64,000 bases of DNA from Flavobacterium foetidum (GTDB lineage: Bacteria > Bacteroidota > Bacteroidia > Flavobacteriales > Flavobacteriaceae). The translations under genes were made by a program, and so were the position numbers. Location: positions 62,001 to 126,000 of the forward strand of contig NZ_SJTF01000001.1 of the NCBI RefSeq assembly GCF_004634245.1, given 5' to 3'. The notes below the pieces were generated by a model, which was given only the letters and a program-made list of their open reading frames with translations, searched no databases and was not told the origin of the DNA. Positions 16,631 through 27,483 of the stretch are shown here, in pieces; the first letter of the stretch is position 1; the number at the start of each line of letters is the position of its first letter.

Positions 16631-19426
16631 TCATAACTTATCTTTCAAATAAATTCCTGTCACAGATTCTTTTGATTTGGCTACATCTTCTGGTGTTCCT
16701 TCTGCAAGTAAATGACCTCCATTTTCACCGCCTTCTGGTCCTAAGTCGATAATCCAGTCGGCACATTTGATTAAATCGAGATTGTGTTCGATGACAATGA
16801 TGGAATGGCCTTTTTCGATCAAGGCGTCAAAAGAAGCTAAAAGCTTTTTGATATCATGGAAATGAAGTCCAGTTGTAGGTTCATCAAAAACAAACAGTGC
16901 CTTGTCTTTTGTGGCACCTTTTACAAGAAAAGAAGCGAGTTTAATACGCTGCGCCTCTCCACCCGAAAGGGTAGAAGAAGATTGCCCCAGTTGTACATAA
17001 CCTAAGCCAACATCCTGAAGAGGCTGTAATTTCTGTGTAATCTTTGTTTGTTTGTTCTTTTCGAAAAAAGCTATGGCGTCATCAATAGTCATCGTAAGGA
17101 CGTCATTGATGTTTTGGTTGTCAAAAGTTACTTCTAAAATCTCTTTTTTGAAACGTTTGCCTCCGCAAGTTTCGCAAGGAAGCGAAACGTCTGCCATAAA
17201 GACCATTTCGACATTTATAGAGCCTTCTCCTTTACAAGTTTCGCATCTGCCTCCATCAACATTAAAAGAAAAATGTTTGGCTTGATAGCCTCTTATTTTT
17301 GATAATTTTTCTTTGGCATATAAATCACGAATATCGTCGTAGGCTTTTATATAGGTCACAGGATTAGAACGCGAACTTCTGCCAATCGGATTCTGATCTA
17401 CGTATTCTATATGCTTGATCTGCGAAAACGAACCTTTAAGCTCGGTAAACTGACCCGCTTTTTCTGCAGCACTTTCAAGCTTTTTCTGCATAGCCGGGAA
17501 AAGGATTTTTTTGATCAGCGTACTTTTACCGCTTCCAGAAACTCCAGTTACGACAGTTAATACATCTAATGGAAAAGTAACATCGACATTTTTAAGGTTG
17601 TTTTCTCTTGCGCCAATAATATCGATATGATTTTTGAATTTTCGTCTTTTCTTAGGAACTGAAATTTCTAAATTTCCATTCAAATACTGCGAAGTAAGTG
17701 AATCCGATTTTAAAATTTCGTCATAAGTTCCCTGAGCTACCAGTTTTCCGCCAAAAGTTCCTGCCTCGGGACCGATATCGATAATCATATCGGCAGCTTT
17801 CATTATGTCTTCATCGTGCTCTACTACTATAACGGTATTGCCCAAGTCGCGAAGTGAAAGCAACACTTTAATCAACCTTTCAGAATCTTTAGGGTGAAGC
17901 CCGATGCTCGGCTCGTCTAAAATATACATAGATCCAACCAAGCTGCTTCCCAAAGAAGTGGCTAGGTTGATGCGTTGCGATTCTCCCCCAGAAAGTGTAG
18001 CCGAATTACGATTTAATGTTAGGTAATCCAAACCAACTTCTGTTAGAAAAGACAAACGGTTATTGATTTCAACCATTAAACGTTTGGCAATTTGCTGTTC
18101 GTAAACATTTAATTCGATATTTTTGAAAAAAGTCACCAAATGCTTGATCGGCAAATCGACCAAATCAGAGACCGTTTTACCATTTATTTTCACGTAAGAT
18201 GCTTCTTCTCGAAGTCGTTTGCCTTTGCACGCATGGCATTTTGTTTTGCCGCGGTAACGCGAAAGCATAACGCGGTTTTGTATTTTGTAATTTTTCTCTT
18301 CTAATTCCTTAAAAAAATCATTCAAGCCTTGAAAATACTTATTTCCTGTCCAAATCAAGTCTTTTTGTTCTTCAGTAAGCTGGAAATAAGGTTTATGGAT
18401 TGGGAAATCAAATTTATAGGCATGTTTGACCAATTCATCTTTGTACCAGCTCATGCTGTCGCCTCGCCACGGATAAATCGCGCTTTCAAAAACAGATAAT
18501 GCAGTATTCGGAACTACTAAATCTGCATCTATGCCTATAATGTTTCCGTAGCCTTCACAAACAGGACAAGCGCCGTAAGGATTGTTGAAACTGAACAAGT
18601 GAACATTGGGTTCAAGAAATGTTATTCCGTCAAGTTCAAAATTGTTAGAATAAGAAAACCTTTTTTCGCCATTTAATTCCTGCAGGAAACAAACTCCTTT
18701 TCCTTCAAAAAATGCGGTTTGCACAGCATCAGAAAGACGGTTGTAAAATTCCTCTTCTTCTTTGACCACAATTCTGTCAATTACCAACAAAATGTCTTTG
18801 TTGTCAAGCTGATGAATATCTTGCGGCGTAAATTCGTCTAAACGAATCATTTCATTGTCAATCAGAACACGAGCAAATCCCTGCTGCAAAAGTATTTTTA
18901 ATTTATCTTCAAGCTGTCTTCCTTCTTCTAGGTGAATTGGAGAAAGCAAAAGCCATTTGCTGTCTATAGGCAATGTTTTTACATCTGAAACTACATCTGT
19001 AACTGTGTTTTTTTTAACCTCTTGACCCGAAATTGGCGAATATGTCCTTCCGATTCTGGCATATAAAAGTTTGATGTAATCGTAAATTTCTGTTGAAGTT
19101 CCGACCGTAGAACGAGCATTTGTGGTATTTACTTTCTGCTCAATGGCAATTGCGGGCGCTATTCCTTTTATGTATTCAACTTTTGGTTTGTCTAAACGTC
19201 CTAAAAACTGACGAGCATAGGAAGACAAGCTTTCTACATAACGACGCTGTCCTTCGGCATACAAAGTGTCAAAAGCCAAACTGGATTTTCCTGATCCCGA
19301 AAGACCTGTAATAACCACCAGTTTGTTACGCGGAATCACAACATCTACATTTTTTAGATTATGTACTTGTGCTCCTTTAATAATTATATTTGATTTAGGA
19401 TCTATTGTAGAAAGGTCAATTTGCAT
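16631..19426 (-). CDS. uvrA: Excinuclease ABC subunit A
   Basis: 931-residue DNA-damage recognition ATPase of nucleotide excision repair. Two ABC modules are visible. Walker A motifs are [11 protein letters not shown] and [11 protein letters not shown], and signatures are LSGGESQRI and [10 protein letters not shown]. The zinc-binding pairs are [27 protein letters not shown] and CETCGGKRF. Length and domain order match the family. I start at the ATG at 19426 ([13 protein letters not shown]) rather than at 19459, because the longer version would translate across a -7-like TACTTTTG at 19447-19454 on this strand. Confidence 0.97.
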   Translation of the reverse strand: MQIDLSTIDPKSNIIIKGAQVHNLKNVDVVIPRNKLVVITGLSGSGKSSLAFDTLYAEGQRRYVESLSSYARQFLGRLDKPKVEYIKGIAPAIAIEQKVNTTNARSTVGTSTEIYDYIKLLYARIGRTYSPISGQEVKKNTVTDVVSDVKTLPIDSKWLLLSPIHLEEGRQLEDKLKILLQQGFARVLIDNEMIRLDEFTPQDIHQLDNKDILLVIDRIVVKEEEEFYNRLSDAVQTAFFEGKGVCFLQELNGEKRFSYSNNFELDGITFLEPNVHLFSFNNPYGACPVCEGYGNIIGIDADLVVPNTALSVFESAIYPWRGDSMSWYKDELVKHAYKFDFPIHKPYFQLTEEQKDLIWTGNKYFQGLNDFFKELEEKNYKIQNRVMLSRYRGKTKCHACKGKRLREEASYVKINGKTVSDLVDLPIKHLVTFFKNIELNVYEQQIAKRLMVEINNRLSFLTEVGLDYLTLNRNSATLSGGESQRINLATSLGSSLVGSMYILDEPSIGLHPKDSERLIKVLLSLRDLGNTVIVVEHDEDIMKAADMIIDIGPEAGTFGGKLVAQGTYDEILKSDSLTSQYLNGNLEISVPKKRRKFKNHIDIIGARENNLKNVDVTFPLDVLTVVTGVSGSGKSTLIKKILFPAMQKKLESAAEKAGQFTELKGSFSQIKHIEYVDQNPIGRSSRSNPVTYIKAYDDIRDLYAKEKLSKIRGYQAKHFSFNVDGGRCETCKGEGSINVEMVFMADVSLPCETCGGKRFKKEILEVTFDNQNINDVLTMTIDDAIAFFEKNKQTKITQKLQPLQDVGLGYVQLGQSSSTLSGGEAQRIKLASFLVKGATKDKALFVFDEPTTGLHFHDIKKLLASFDALIEKGHSIIVIEHNLDLIKCADWIIDLGPEGGENGGHLLAEGTPEDVAKSKESVTGIYLKDKL

Positions 19427-19446
19427 AAAAAAAAAGTCAATTTTTA

Positions 19447-19454
19447 CAAAAGTA
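19447..19454 (-). promoter_or_regulatory. -7 box TACTTTTG for uvrA
   Basis: On the minus strand TACTTTTG matches TAnnTTTG and lies 20 nt before the chosen uvrA ATG. A clear -33 TTTG is not seen. Confidence 0.4.
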
Positions 19455-19501
19455 ATCAATTTTGAATTGAGTTTTGTTAAGGAGAATGTTCCAAATTTTA
19501 A

Positions 19502-19709
19502 CTAATTTAAACTCGTTGGGTGAAATTATTTTCAACACATAGAAACATAGTTTAACTAAACTTAAAAAAGACGTTTCACTAGTCTAAATGCACATAGTTT
19601 GGCTATGTGTGGAAACTTGTTTGTTCCATTTTCTTTTTTCGGCACAAAAAACTATGCTTCTATGTGTTAAAATGCTTTTATTTTTTATTACACCCAACGG
19701 GTTAATTTA
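19502..19709. repeat. ~200-bp imperfect inverted-repeat element (MITE-like)
   Basis: The left end AACTCGTTGGGTG (19510-19522) is answered by CACCCAACGGGTT (19691-19703). The inner arm CAACACATAGAAACATAGTTT (19533-19553) is answered by AAACTATGCTTCTATGTGTT (19649-19669). A short hairpin CACATAGTTTGGCTATGTG is in the centre (around 19591-19610). Non-coding. It occupies most of the gap between uvrA and the PUL regulator and resembles a dispersed intergenic repeat rather than a promoter. Confidence 0.8.
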
Positions 19710-19854
19710 AACCTTTGGCTGTATTAATCGCAATTGAGATTTCTAGCTTTTTCAATTTGTGAATCGGCATATTTTTTATTAAAAAATTGTTTTTTCTTTA
19801 TAAAATGAATTATTTTAGGACTGTTTTAGTACTAAATTAATTCAACGACCATTT

Positions 19855-22656
19855 TTGAAAACTAAATTTTCCTTCGTTTTTTATTTTTTCTCACTACTGC
19901 TGTTTTCACAGGAGTTTCCGCCTATTATGAAATATACATCTGCCGCTTACGGAGCGGGAAATCAGAATTGGATGATTTCGCAGGATGATCATAATTATCT
20001 TTATTTTGCCAATGATGAGGGACTTTTAGAATACAACGGCACTAATTGGCAATTATATCCAGCTCCAAATGAAACGATAATTCGCTCTGTGAAGGTAATC
20101 GGAACAAAAGTTTACACTGGATGTTATATGAATTTTGGCTACTGGATGCGAAATGCGGCCGGAAAATTAAAATATACTTCGCTCAGCGACAAAATCAAAG
20201 ATAAGATTCTTGACGATGAGCAGTTTTGGAATATTCTGCACTATGATCAATGGGTTCTTTTTCAGTCCCTGAACCGGATTTATATTTATGATACCAAAAC
20301 GGGAAAATTCAAGATAGTCGCTCCTAAAAATGGCGTTATAAAATCTTTTGCCGCAAAAAATGCCATTTATTTTCAAACCATCAAAGAAGGTCTTTTTGAA
20401 ATTGAAAGCGGTAAGGCAAAATTGATTTCCAATCATCCGATACTTAAGAAATTTACGATTGTAAATGTTTTTCCGATTGCAGAAGGCTTACTGATTCAGA
20501 CGCAGCTCGACGGAATGTACACTTTGATTGGAAATACTTTAAGCCGTTTTGCTACAGATGCAGACCAAGCCCTAAAATCGAGTTTTGTATATAGTAGTCA
20601 GATTCTAAAAGACGGAAGTTTTGCTTTAGGAACGGTTTCAAACGGAGTCTACATATTATCGGACAAAGGGAAAGTCAAATATCATATTTCGCAAAGCAAA
20701 GGCTTGAGCAATAATACTGTTTTATCTCTTTTTGAAGATAAAGATCAAAACTTATGGGCAGGTTTGGATAACGGAATAAATTGCATCAATGTGCAATCTC
20801 CTGTACACAGTTTTACCGACGATACGGGAGCCTTGGGAACTGTGTATGCTTCTGTTGTTTTTAATGATATGCTTTATATTGGAAGCAATCAGGGGTTATT
20901 TTGCAAAAAAACGCAAAGCAATGAAGATTTTAAATTTATCACCGGTACCAAAGGACAGGTTTGGTCTTTATTTGTTTACGATAATATGGTTTTCTGCGGA
21001 CATGATTCGGGGACTTTTATCGTAAATGGAAGTACGGCAAAAAATATATTTTCGGGTTCAGGAACATGGAAATTGGAGCCGGTTCCAAATTCAAAAAACC
21101 TGCTTTTACAGGGGAATTATTATGGTCTTTCGGTTTTAGAAAAAAGAGACGGAAATTGGGTATTTCGAAACAAGATCAAAGGCTTTGACTATTCTTCACG
21201 TTTTTTTGAAATAGATGATGATCTGAGTATTTATGTAAGTCATGAATACAAAGGTATTTTTAGGCTTAAAGCAAATCATGAACTAACAAAGACCAATGGT
21301 TATTTTACCTATAAGGAACCTCGAAAAGGAAATAATGCAAGTTTGACCAAATTCAATAATTCGATTTATTATGCTTTTAAAGGAGGGATTTTTAAGCTTA
21401 ACAAGCAGACGAAACAATTTGAAAAAGACAAAACACTGAGTTCTATTTTCGAAAAAGATGAATATACTTCGGGCAAATTAATTGTAGACAATTCAAATAA
21501 AATCTGGCTTTTTTCTAAAAACTATATCCATTATTTCTCTGCAAGCAAATTAAGCAGTGAGCTGAAGCAGAATATCATTCCGATTCCGTCTTCGCTCACC
21601 AATTCGATGCTGGGTTATGAAAATATTACCCAGATTTCAAAATCTACTTATCTAATAGGTACAACAGATGGTTATTATACCTTAAACATTGACGACTTAA
21701 GTTTTAAGAATTATAGCGTTTTGATTACCGATATCGCTGTAAACAAGCAAAATGAAAGTATGCACAATGTCGATCTTAAAAGCGAAGGCAGTTTTAAATC
21801 TACTCAAAATAACATTACTTTAAGCTATACAGTGCCAGAGTACAATAAATATATCAATTCTGAATACCAATATCTGCTCGAAGGCTACCAAAACGAATGG
21901 AGTGAATGGAGCAACAAAGCGACCATAAATTTTAAAAATCTTTCGCCAGGCAAATATACTTTCAAGGTAAGAGCGAGGTATGCAAACACAATTCTGCAGA
22001 ATACGGCAGTTTATTCTTTTGTAGTCTTAAAACCTTGGTATTTCACGAATTTGGCGTGGCTGATTTATTTTTTATTAATGATTACGGCAGGTTATTTTAT
22101 AAATAGAGCTTATCAGAATTTTTATAGAAGACAAGAAGCCAAATTGATCGAAGAAAACAATTTGCTATTGGAAATTCAGGAACTAGAAAACGAACGTCAG
22201 CTGATGATGCTTCGAAATGAACAACTATCCCAGGATGTCGATAATAAGAATCGTGAATTGGCTGTTTCGACAATGAGCTTGAATAGCAAAAATGAACTTC
22301 TGGCTATTATTAAAGAAGATTTGAAGAAAACTTCTCAAGATGATAATAAAGATATCAAATCGGTTATTAGGACGATTAACGATAATATCAGTGAAGAAGA
22401 TTCTTGGAAGATTTTTAAGGAAGCTTTTGACAGTGCCGACAAAGATTTCCTGAAACGAATAAAACAATTACATCCGCTCTTAACACCAAACGATTTACGC
22501 TTATGTGCTTATCTGCGCTTAAACCTTTCCTCAAAAGAGATTGCGCCTTTATTTAACATTTCAGTAAGAAGTGTTGAGATAAAAAGATACCGCCTCAGAA
22601 AAAAGATGGATTTAAAGCACGAAAATGGTCTTACCGAATATATTCTAACTGTATAG
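19855..22656 (+). CDS. Membrane-spanning PUL regulator: propeller, Y_Y_Y domain, TM helix, coiled coil, LuxR-type HTH
   Basis: 933 residues. A signal peptide (FYFFSLLLFSQEFPP) precedes a periplasmic beta-propeller of Reg_prop-like repeats (for example FEDKDQNLWAGLDNGIN) to about residue 600. A Y_Y_Y-like domain (about 650-722, EYQYLLEGYQNEWSEWS) follows, then one TM helix (about 727-747) and a coiled coil (about 755-825). The C-terminal helix-turn-helix is LSSKEIAPLFNISVRSVEIK. No histidine kinase or receiver domain is present, so it should couple glycan sensing directly to DNA binding. The start is TTG at 19855; the first ATG would remove the signal peptide. It lies directly upstream of, and parallel to, the susCD operon, its likely target. 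Confidence 0.85.
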   Translation: MKTKFSFVFYFFSLLLFSQEFPPIMKYTSAAYGAGNQNWMISQDDHNYLYFANDEGLLEYNGTNWQLYPAPNETIIRSVKVIGTKVYTGCYMNFGYWMRNAAGKLKYTSLSDKIKDKILDDEQFWNILHYDQWVLFQSLNRIYIYDTKTGKFKIVAPKNGVIKSFAAKNAIYFQTIKEGLFEIESGKAKLISNHPILKKFTIVNVFPIAEGLLIQTQLDGMYTLIGNTLSRFATDADQALKSSFVYSSQILKDGSFALGTVSNGVYILSDKGKVKYHISQSKGLSNNTVLSLFEDKDQNLWAGLDNGINCINVQSPVHSFTDDTGALGTVYASVVFNDMLYIGSNQGLFCKKTQSNEDFKFITGTKGQVWSLFVYDNMVFCGHDSGTFIVNGSTAKNIFSGSGTWKLEPVPNSKNLLLQGNYYGLSVLEKRDGNWVFRNKIKGFDYSSRFFEIDDDLSIYVSHEYKGIFRLKANHELTKTNGYFTYKEPRKGNNASLTKFNNSIYYAFKGGIFKLNKQTKQFEKDKTLSSIFEKDEYTSGKLIVDNSNKIWLFSKNYIHYFSASKLSSELKQNIIPIPSSLTNSMLGYENITQISKSTYLIGTTDGYYTLNIDDLSFKNYSVLITDIAVNKQNESMHNVDLKSEGSFKSTQNNITLSYTVPEYNKYINSEYQYLLEGYQNEWSEWSNKATINFKNLSPGKYTFKVRARYANTILQNTAVYSFVVLKPWYFTNLAWLIYFLLMITAGYFINRAYQNFYRRQEAKLIEENNLLLEIQELENERQLMMLRNEQLSQDVDNKNRELAVSTMSLNSKNELLAIIKEDLKKTSQDDNKDIKSVIRTINDNISEEDSWKIFKEAFDSADKDFLKRIKQLHPLLTPNDLRLCAYLRLNLSSKEIAPLFNISVRSVEIKRYRLRKKMDLKHENGLTEYILTV

Positions 22657-22728
22657 TTTGCCGCAAATCGACTGAATGCACCTATACATTACCACAACAT
22701 TTTTGTTTTTAACGATGTTTTAACTCAA

Positions 22729-22749
22729 AACGTTAATAAAATTAACATT
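22729..22749. promoter_or_regulatory. Candidate operator upstream of susC
   Basis: AACGTTAAT-AAA-ATTAACATT is an inverted repeat with one mismatch, 87 nt upstream of the -7 box. Its position suits an activator site for the adjacent regulator. No other evidence supports it. Confidence 0.25.
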
Positions 22750-22835
22750 TGGCTTTTCTTGTTTTTAAAGGCTTGTTTTTGTGATATATGAAATTTTAGT
22801 GATTATTTTTTATGATGTATGTTTTTTGTTGAGGT

Positions 22836-22843
22836 TAATTTTG
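22836..22843 (+). promoter_or_regulatory. -7 box TAATTTTG for the PUL operon
   Basis: TAATTTTG matches TAnnTTTG, 55 nt before the susC ATG. There is no convincing -33 box, consistent with an activator-dependent promoter. Confidence 0.5.
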
Positions 22844-22897
22844 CAGTATTCTTAAATAGAAAAAATAATTTTAGACTTCAATAAAAACTAACTAATT

Positions 22898-25800
22898 ATG
22901 AAATCTAGATTATTACTAACAGTACTGTTGCTGTTTACATCTTTTGCCTTTGCGCAGAATCTTGATGTGAGCGGAACAGTATTAGACGCCTCAGGTCTAG
23001 CGTTACCGGGGGTAAACGTAAAAGTTAAAACTTCGTCGAAAAGCACAACCACTGACTTTGACGGATCTTTTAAACTAACGGATGTTTCAAACGGAACAGT
23101 CCTTGTATTCAGTTACATTGGTTTTCGAACGCAAGAAGCAACAGTTTCTGGAAACAGAATAACTGTTAAGCTAAGCGAGGACGCAAAATCTCTTGAAGAA
23201 GTAGTGGTTATTGGTTACGGAACTCAGAAAAAAAGAGAGGTAACCGGAGCAGTTGCAGTTTTAGACAGCAAAACCATCGATGTTTTAAAGCCAGCTAGAA
23301 TTGAGCAGGCGCTTCAAGGAACTATTTCCGGTGTTAACGTTACTACACAATCTGGTGCGCCGGGTGCGCCACTTGACATCCGTATTCGTGGTGTTGCCAC
23401 AAATGGAGAAAACAGACCAACCGTTATTATTGATGGCTATGTGGGAGATTTGGGGATTTTGAATCCTAATGATATAGAAAGCATTACTGTTCTTAAAGAT
23501 GCGCAAGCCGCTATTTATGGAACCATCGGAGCAAACGGTATTATTCTGGTTACTACCAAAATGGGAAAAAAGAATTCAAAAACCAGAGTTTCTTTTAATA
23601 GCTATGCAGGTTTTCAGGAAACTTCACGTAAACTTCCGACTCTGAAAGCTACAGAATACGCACTTTTATTGAATGAGAGTTATGCAAATGGAGGAAGAGC
23701 ATTGCCTTATCCAAATGTGAATGGTTTAGGAAACGGAACGAATTGGCAGGATGAAGTTTTTCAAATGGCGCCGATTATTAATAACGATCTTACCATATCT
23801 GGAGGTTCTGAAAAAATTACCTATTCCATAAGTGGTTCTCACTTAGATCAAGAAGGAATTGTTGGAGGAGACAAATCTGGTTTTTTAAGAAATACTGCCA
23901 GAATTGCTCTTGGAGCAGATTTGAGCGATAAATTCAAATTAAAAACCAATGTTATTTACACCTATTTTACCAGAAATACTTTAAATGAAAATGGTTTAGG
24001 ATCGGTTCTTTTTAATGCGTTAAACGTTCCAGCTACTTTAAAGCCGTACGATGAAGATGGAAATTACACTTTGGTGCCAAGCACAACTGGATTGGGAACT
24101 GAGATTATCAATCCGTTAGCGCAGATTGCGAATACTTACAACGACTACAATTATAAAAAGCTGAATGGAAATTTTGGCTTAGATTATAAAATCTTTAAAG
24201 GATTTACTTTGTCAGCTTCTATTGGATTTAATACCGCAAATAGCGAGTCTAAAGATTTTTCAAAACAAATCAGTTACGGCGGAAAAGTATTTGATGTTCA
24301 AAGAAGTTCCGTAACACAAAAAGCAGTAAATGATAATGATTATTCATTTGACCTTTTCGGGACTTATAATGCAAAAATTGCTGAAAGCCACAATATTACG
24401 GGAACTATTGGAACCACTATTTACAAACAATGGGGTAACGGACTTTCGGCAACTGGATTTGATGTGCCGAATAATACTTGGGAGAATGCCGACATTTCGT
24501 TAACAAAAGGAATTTCAGAAACACTTACCAACAGTTCTTATGTGTATGATCAAAGAAGACTTTCTTATTTTGGAAGACTTCAATACGATTACAAAGGCCG
24601 TTATTTGCTTTCTGCCATGTTAAGACGTGACGCTTCTACCAGATTCGGTCCGGGTAATAAAGTGGGTTATTTTCCTTCCTTTACTGCCGGATGGGTAGTT
24701 TCTGACGAAAGCTTTTTTGGAGAGCCTAAATTCATTAATTTCTTAAAATTCAGAGCGAGTTATGGTACTTTAGGAAACGACCAGATTCCGAATTATGGTT
24801 ATTTGGGTTTACTTAATGGCGAAGCAACCTATGTTTTTAACGGAACATTGGGCAATGGTGTCGCAATGGGTCAAGTGCCAAATCCTGATTTGAAATGGGA
24901 AGAAGCACAGAAATTTGATGTCGGATTAGATTTAAAACTTTTAAATGATAAAGTTTCTATCGTTGCCGATTATTTCGTAGACAAAAGAAAAGATTTATTG
25001 ATTCCGAATATTCCAGTTTCTGGAATAAACGGTACAGGAGCTCCTGGAGCAAGCGCCCCGACTTTAAATGCAGGAACAGTTAAGAATTCAGGATTTGAAT
25101 TTGCTATTGATTACAAAGAAAAACTTTCAGATTCTTTCAATATAAGCGTGGGTTACAATGTGACTTTGCTTAAAAATGAAGTTACAGAGGTTAATAACGG
25201 AACAGGATTTATAGAAGGTGGTGCTTTTGGTGTAGGTCAGCCAGCTCCTTCTAGAATGGAAGTAGGGAAACCAATAGGCTATTTCTATGGATACAAAACT
25301 GATGGAATTTTCCAGAATCAGGCAGAAATCGATGCGCATCCTTCTCAGATTGCATTAGGAGCCAATGCGGCGCCTGGGGATATCCGCTATGTAGATGTTA
25401 ATGGAGACGGTGTCATCAATTCTAACGACAGAACAGATATCGGAAAACCAATTCCAGATGCCACAATGGGATTCAATATTCAGCTAAATTACAAAGCACT
25501 TGATTTTGCTGTATTTACATTTGCATCTATTGGAAATGATATGGCGCGTAACTACGAAAGAACACTTTCGGATGCCAATCGCCTTGATTATGTTTTAGAC
25601 AGATGGACAGGCGAGGGAACTTCTACAACAACGCCAAGAGTTACAACGGGCGCAACAGCCAACAATGTTTTCTCAGATTATTTTATAGAAGATGCTTCGT
25701 ATGTCAGAATTCAGAATATCCAGCTTGGATATACACTTAATTCCAATGTTTCTCAAAAAGTAGGAATTACAAAATTGAGACTTTATGCAGGAGTAAACAA

Positions 25801-25960
25801 TCTTTACACGTTTACGAAGTATAAAGGTTTTGATCCTGGAGCATCTTTTGGTCCGGGTAACCGCGACAACGTTTCTCAGTCTCCAATTGGAGCGGGAATC
25901 GATTACGGTTTTTATCCGATTCCTAGAACGTATTTGCTGGGTTTAAACATTAATTTTTAA
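22898..25960 (+). CDS. SusC-like TonB-dependent outer-membrane glycan transporter
   Basis: 1020 residues. A signal peptide (...FTSFAFAQ) is followed by a carboxypeptidase-regulatory-like domain (about 24-100, DVSGTVLDASGLALPGVNV). Next come a SusC-type TonB-box segment (EEVVVIGYGTQKKREVTGAV), the plug (about 115-230, VNVTTQSGAPGAPLDIRIRG) and a 22-strand barrel ending in an aromatic-rich strand (TYLLGLNINF). It imports oligosaccharides across the outer membrane using TonB energy. It begins a five-gene operon; susD follows after 11 nt. With the two GH16 genes downstream the cargo is probably a beta-glucan oligosaccharide. Confidence 0.95.
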   Translation: MKSRLLLTVLLLFTSFAFAQNLDVSGTVLDASGLALPGVNVKVKTSSKSTTTDFDGSFKLTDVSNGTVLVFSYIGFRTQEATVSGNRITVKLSEDAKSLEEVVVIGYGTQKKREVTGAVAVLDSKTIDVLKPARIEQALQGTISGVNVTTQSGAPGAPLDIRIRGVATNGENRPTVIIDGYVGDLGILNPNDIESITVLKDAQAAIYGTIGANGIILVTTKMGKKNSKTRVSFNSYAGFQETSRKLPTLKATEYALLLNESYANGGRALPYPNVNGLGNGTNWQDEVFQMAPIINNDLTISGGSEKITYSISGSHLDQEGIVGGDKSGFLRNTARIALGADLSDKFKLKTNVIYTYFTRNTLNENGLGSVLFNALNVPATLKPYDEDGNYTLVPSTTGLGTEIINPLAQIANTYNDYNYKKLNGNFGLDYKIFKGFTLSASIGFNTANSESKDFSKQISYGGKVFDVQRSSVTQKAVNDNDYSFDLFGTYNAKIAESHNITGTIGTTIYKQWGNGLSATGFDVPNNTWENADISLTKGISETLTNSSYVYDQRRLSYFGRLQYDYKGRYLLSAMLRRDASTRFGPGNKVGYFPSFTAGWVVSDESFFGEPKFINFLKFRASYGTLGNDQIPNYGYLGLLNGEATYVFNGTLGNGVAMGQVPNPDLKWEEAQKFDVGLDLKLLNDKVSIVADYFVDKRKDLLIPNIPVSGINGTGAPGASAPTLNAGTVKNSGFEFAIDYKEKLSDSFNISVGYNVTLLKNEVTEVNNGTGFIEGGAFGVGQPAPSRMEVGKPIGYFYGYKTDGIFQNQAEIDAHPSQIALGANAAPGDIRYVDVNGDGVINSNDRTDIGKPIPDATMGFNIQLNYKALDFAVFTFASIGNDMARNYERTLSDANRLDYVLDRWTGEGTSTTTPRVTTGATANNVFSDYFIEDASYVRIQNIQLGYTLNSNVSQKVGITKLRLYAGVNNLYTFTKYKGFDPGASFGPGNRDNVSQSPIGAGIDYGFYPIPRTYLLGLNINF

Positions 25961-25971
25961 TTTGAGTTAAA

Positions 25972-27471
25972 ATGAAAAAATATTTCCTTACCACCATTAT
26001 AACGCTAACACTGTTCTCGACCTTGAGCATCTCTTGTTCAGACGAGTTTGTGGATCCTAAACCAGAATATTCTATTGATTCCGAAAATTATTTCAATTCA
26101 AAAGAAGAATATGACAATGCTTTGATAGCCGCTTACGATTTGCTTCAGTCTTCGTATGTGAATGTGCTTTTGGGCGAAATTGCTTCAGACAATACACTTT
26201 GCGGAGGCGAGAGCCCGACAGATGTAATCGGTTTTCAGCAAATCGACGATATGATTCATACACCAGTAAACAGCAATTTGAGAGACATTTGGAATTGGAT
26301 GTTTGCCGGAGTGCAAAGAGCTAATTACATTTTAGAATTTAAAGACAAAACAGATTTTACTGGAAAAAACCAGATTATCGCTGAAGCTCGTTTTTTAAGA
26401 GCTTACTATCAGTTTGAGTTAGTAAAATGGTTCGGCGGTATTCCAATGAAGGGAGATGCAAGATTTAAAATCGGGGATGAAAAAATTATCGGCCGCTCTT
26501 ATGTTGCAGATGTCTATGCATCGATAGAAGCAGATTTGACTTTTGCGGCTGCTAATCTATCTCCAGATGCATCTCAGAAAGGAAGAGTCACTAGAGGAGC
26601 TGCTCTTGCCTTGTTAGGAAAAGCTTATTTGTTTCAAGGAAAATTTGCCCAAGCCGCAACAGCTCTTGATGCTGTCATTACATCAGGAAAATACAGCTTG
26701 GTAACAGATTACAATGCAATGTTTGAAGAAGCAGGTGAAAATGGAGCAGAATCTGTTTTCGAAATACAATATACAGATGTTGAGGGAGCAGGTTTTGGAT
26801 GTCTTCAGTGTAGTGAAGGGAACGTAGCAGTTGGTTTTAACGGAATCAGAAATTATTCTGGTCCTCTTTTTTCTTCAGGATACAGTTTTAATATTCCTAC
26901 TGCCGAAGCAGCTGCGGCTTTTGAAGCAGGTGATAAACGTAAAGATGTAGCTATTTTGGATATTAACGCATGGGCGCTTGCTAATGCATCTTATGACAAC
27001 GGAAACGGTGTTACGTTCGGAAAAGGAAATGAAGATACAGGCTTTTTCAACAGAAAATACCTTCCAAGAAAAAGAAGTTCTGCGGCTCAAGGTGATTTAA
27101 ACTTAACAAATCCAAACAATTACAGAGCTATTCGTTATGCTGATGTTTTATTAATGGCGGCAGAAGCTTACAATAGAGGCGGTATAAGCGATACAAAAGC
27201 AAAAGAATACCTGAATTTAGTAAGAAGACGTGCTTTTGGAGATATGAATCATGATGTGACAACAGTCTCAACAACTTTGACAGAAGATATTCTGAATGAA
27301 AGAAGAGTGGAGCTTTTAGGAGAAGGTCATCGTTTCTTTGACTTGGTAAGAACTGGTAAAGCTGCTGGAAAAATTCCGGGTTTTAAAGCAAATAAGAACG
27401 AATTATTTCCGCTTCCTATTGAAGAAATTCAGTTTGCTAACGGAAATTGGGCACAAAACCCAGGATACTAA
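25972..27471 (+). CDS. SusD/RagB-family surface glycan-binding lipoprotein
   Basis: 499 residues with lipobox SISC (Cys22) followed by SDEFVDPKPEYSIDSENYF, a typical SusD opening. TPR-like helices (EARFLRAYYQFELVKWFGGI) and the C-terminal ERRVELLGEGHRFFDLVRTG, NELFPLPIEEIQ and NPGY motif complete the family pattern. SusD forms a lid over the SusC barrel and binds glycan at the surface. 11 nt after susC and 12 nt before the next gene, so tightly co-expressed. Confidence 0.95.
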   Translation: MKKYFLTTIITLTLFSTLSISCSDEFVDPKPEYSIDSENYFNSKEEYDNALIAAYDLLQSSYVNVLLGEIASDNTLCGGESPTDVIGFQQIDDMIHTPVNSNLRDIWNWMFAGVQRANYILEFKDKTDFTGKNQIIAEARFLRAYYQFELVKWFGGIPMKGDARFKIGDEKIIGRSYVADVYASIEADLTFAAANLSPDASQKGRVTRGAALALLGKAYLFQGKFAQAATALDAVITSGKYSLVTDYNAMFEEAGENGAESVFEIQYTDVEGAGFGCLQCSEGNVAVGFNGIRNYSGPLFSSGYSFNIPTAEAAAAFEAGDKRKDVAILDINAWALANASYDNGNGVTFGKGNEDTGFFNRKYLPRKRSSAAQGDLNLTNPNNYRAIRYADVLLMAAEAYNRGGISDTKAKEYLNLVRRRAFGDMNHDVTTVSTTLTEDILNERRVELLGEGHRFFDLVRTGKAAGKIPGFKANKNELFPLPIEEIQFANGNWAQNPGY

Positions 27472-27483
27472 AAAACATCAATT

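Noticed and set aside
19855..22656. Hybrid two-component system
   Set aside because: The region between the TM helix and the HTH is a coiled coil without H-box, ATP-binding or receiver motifs.
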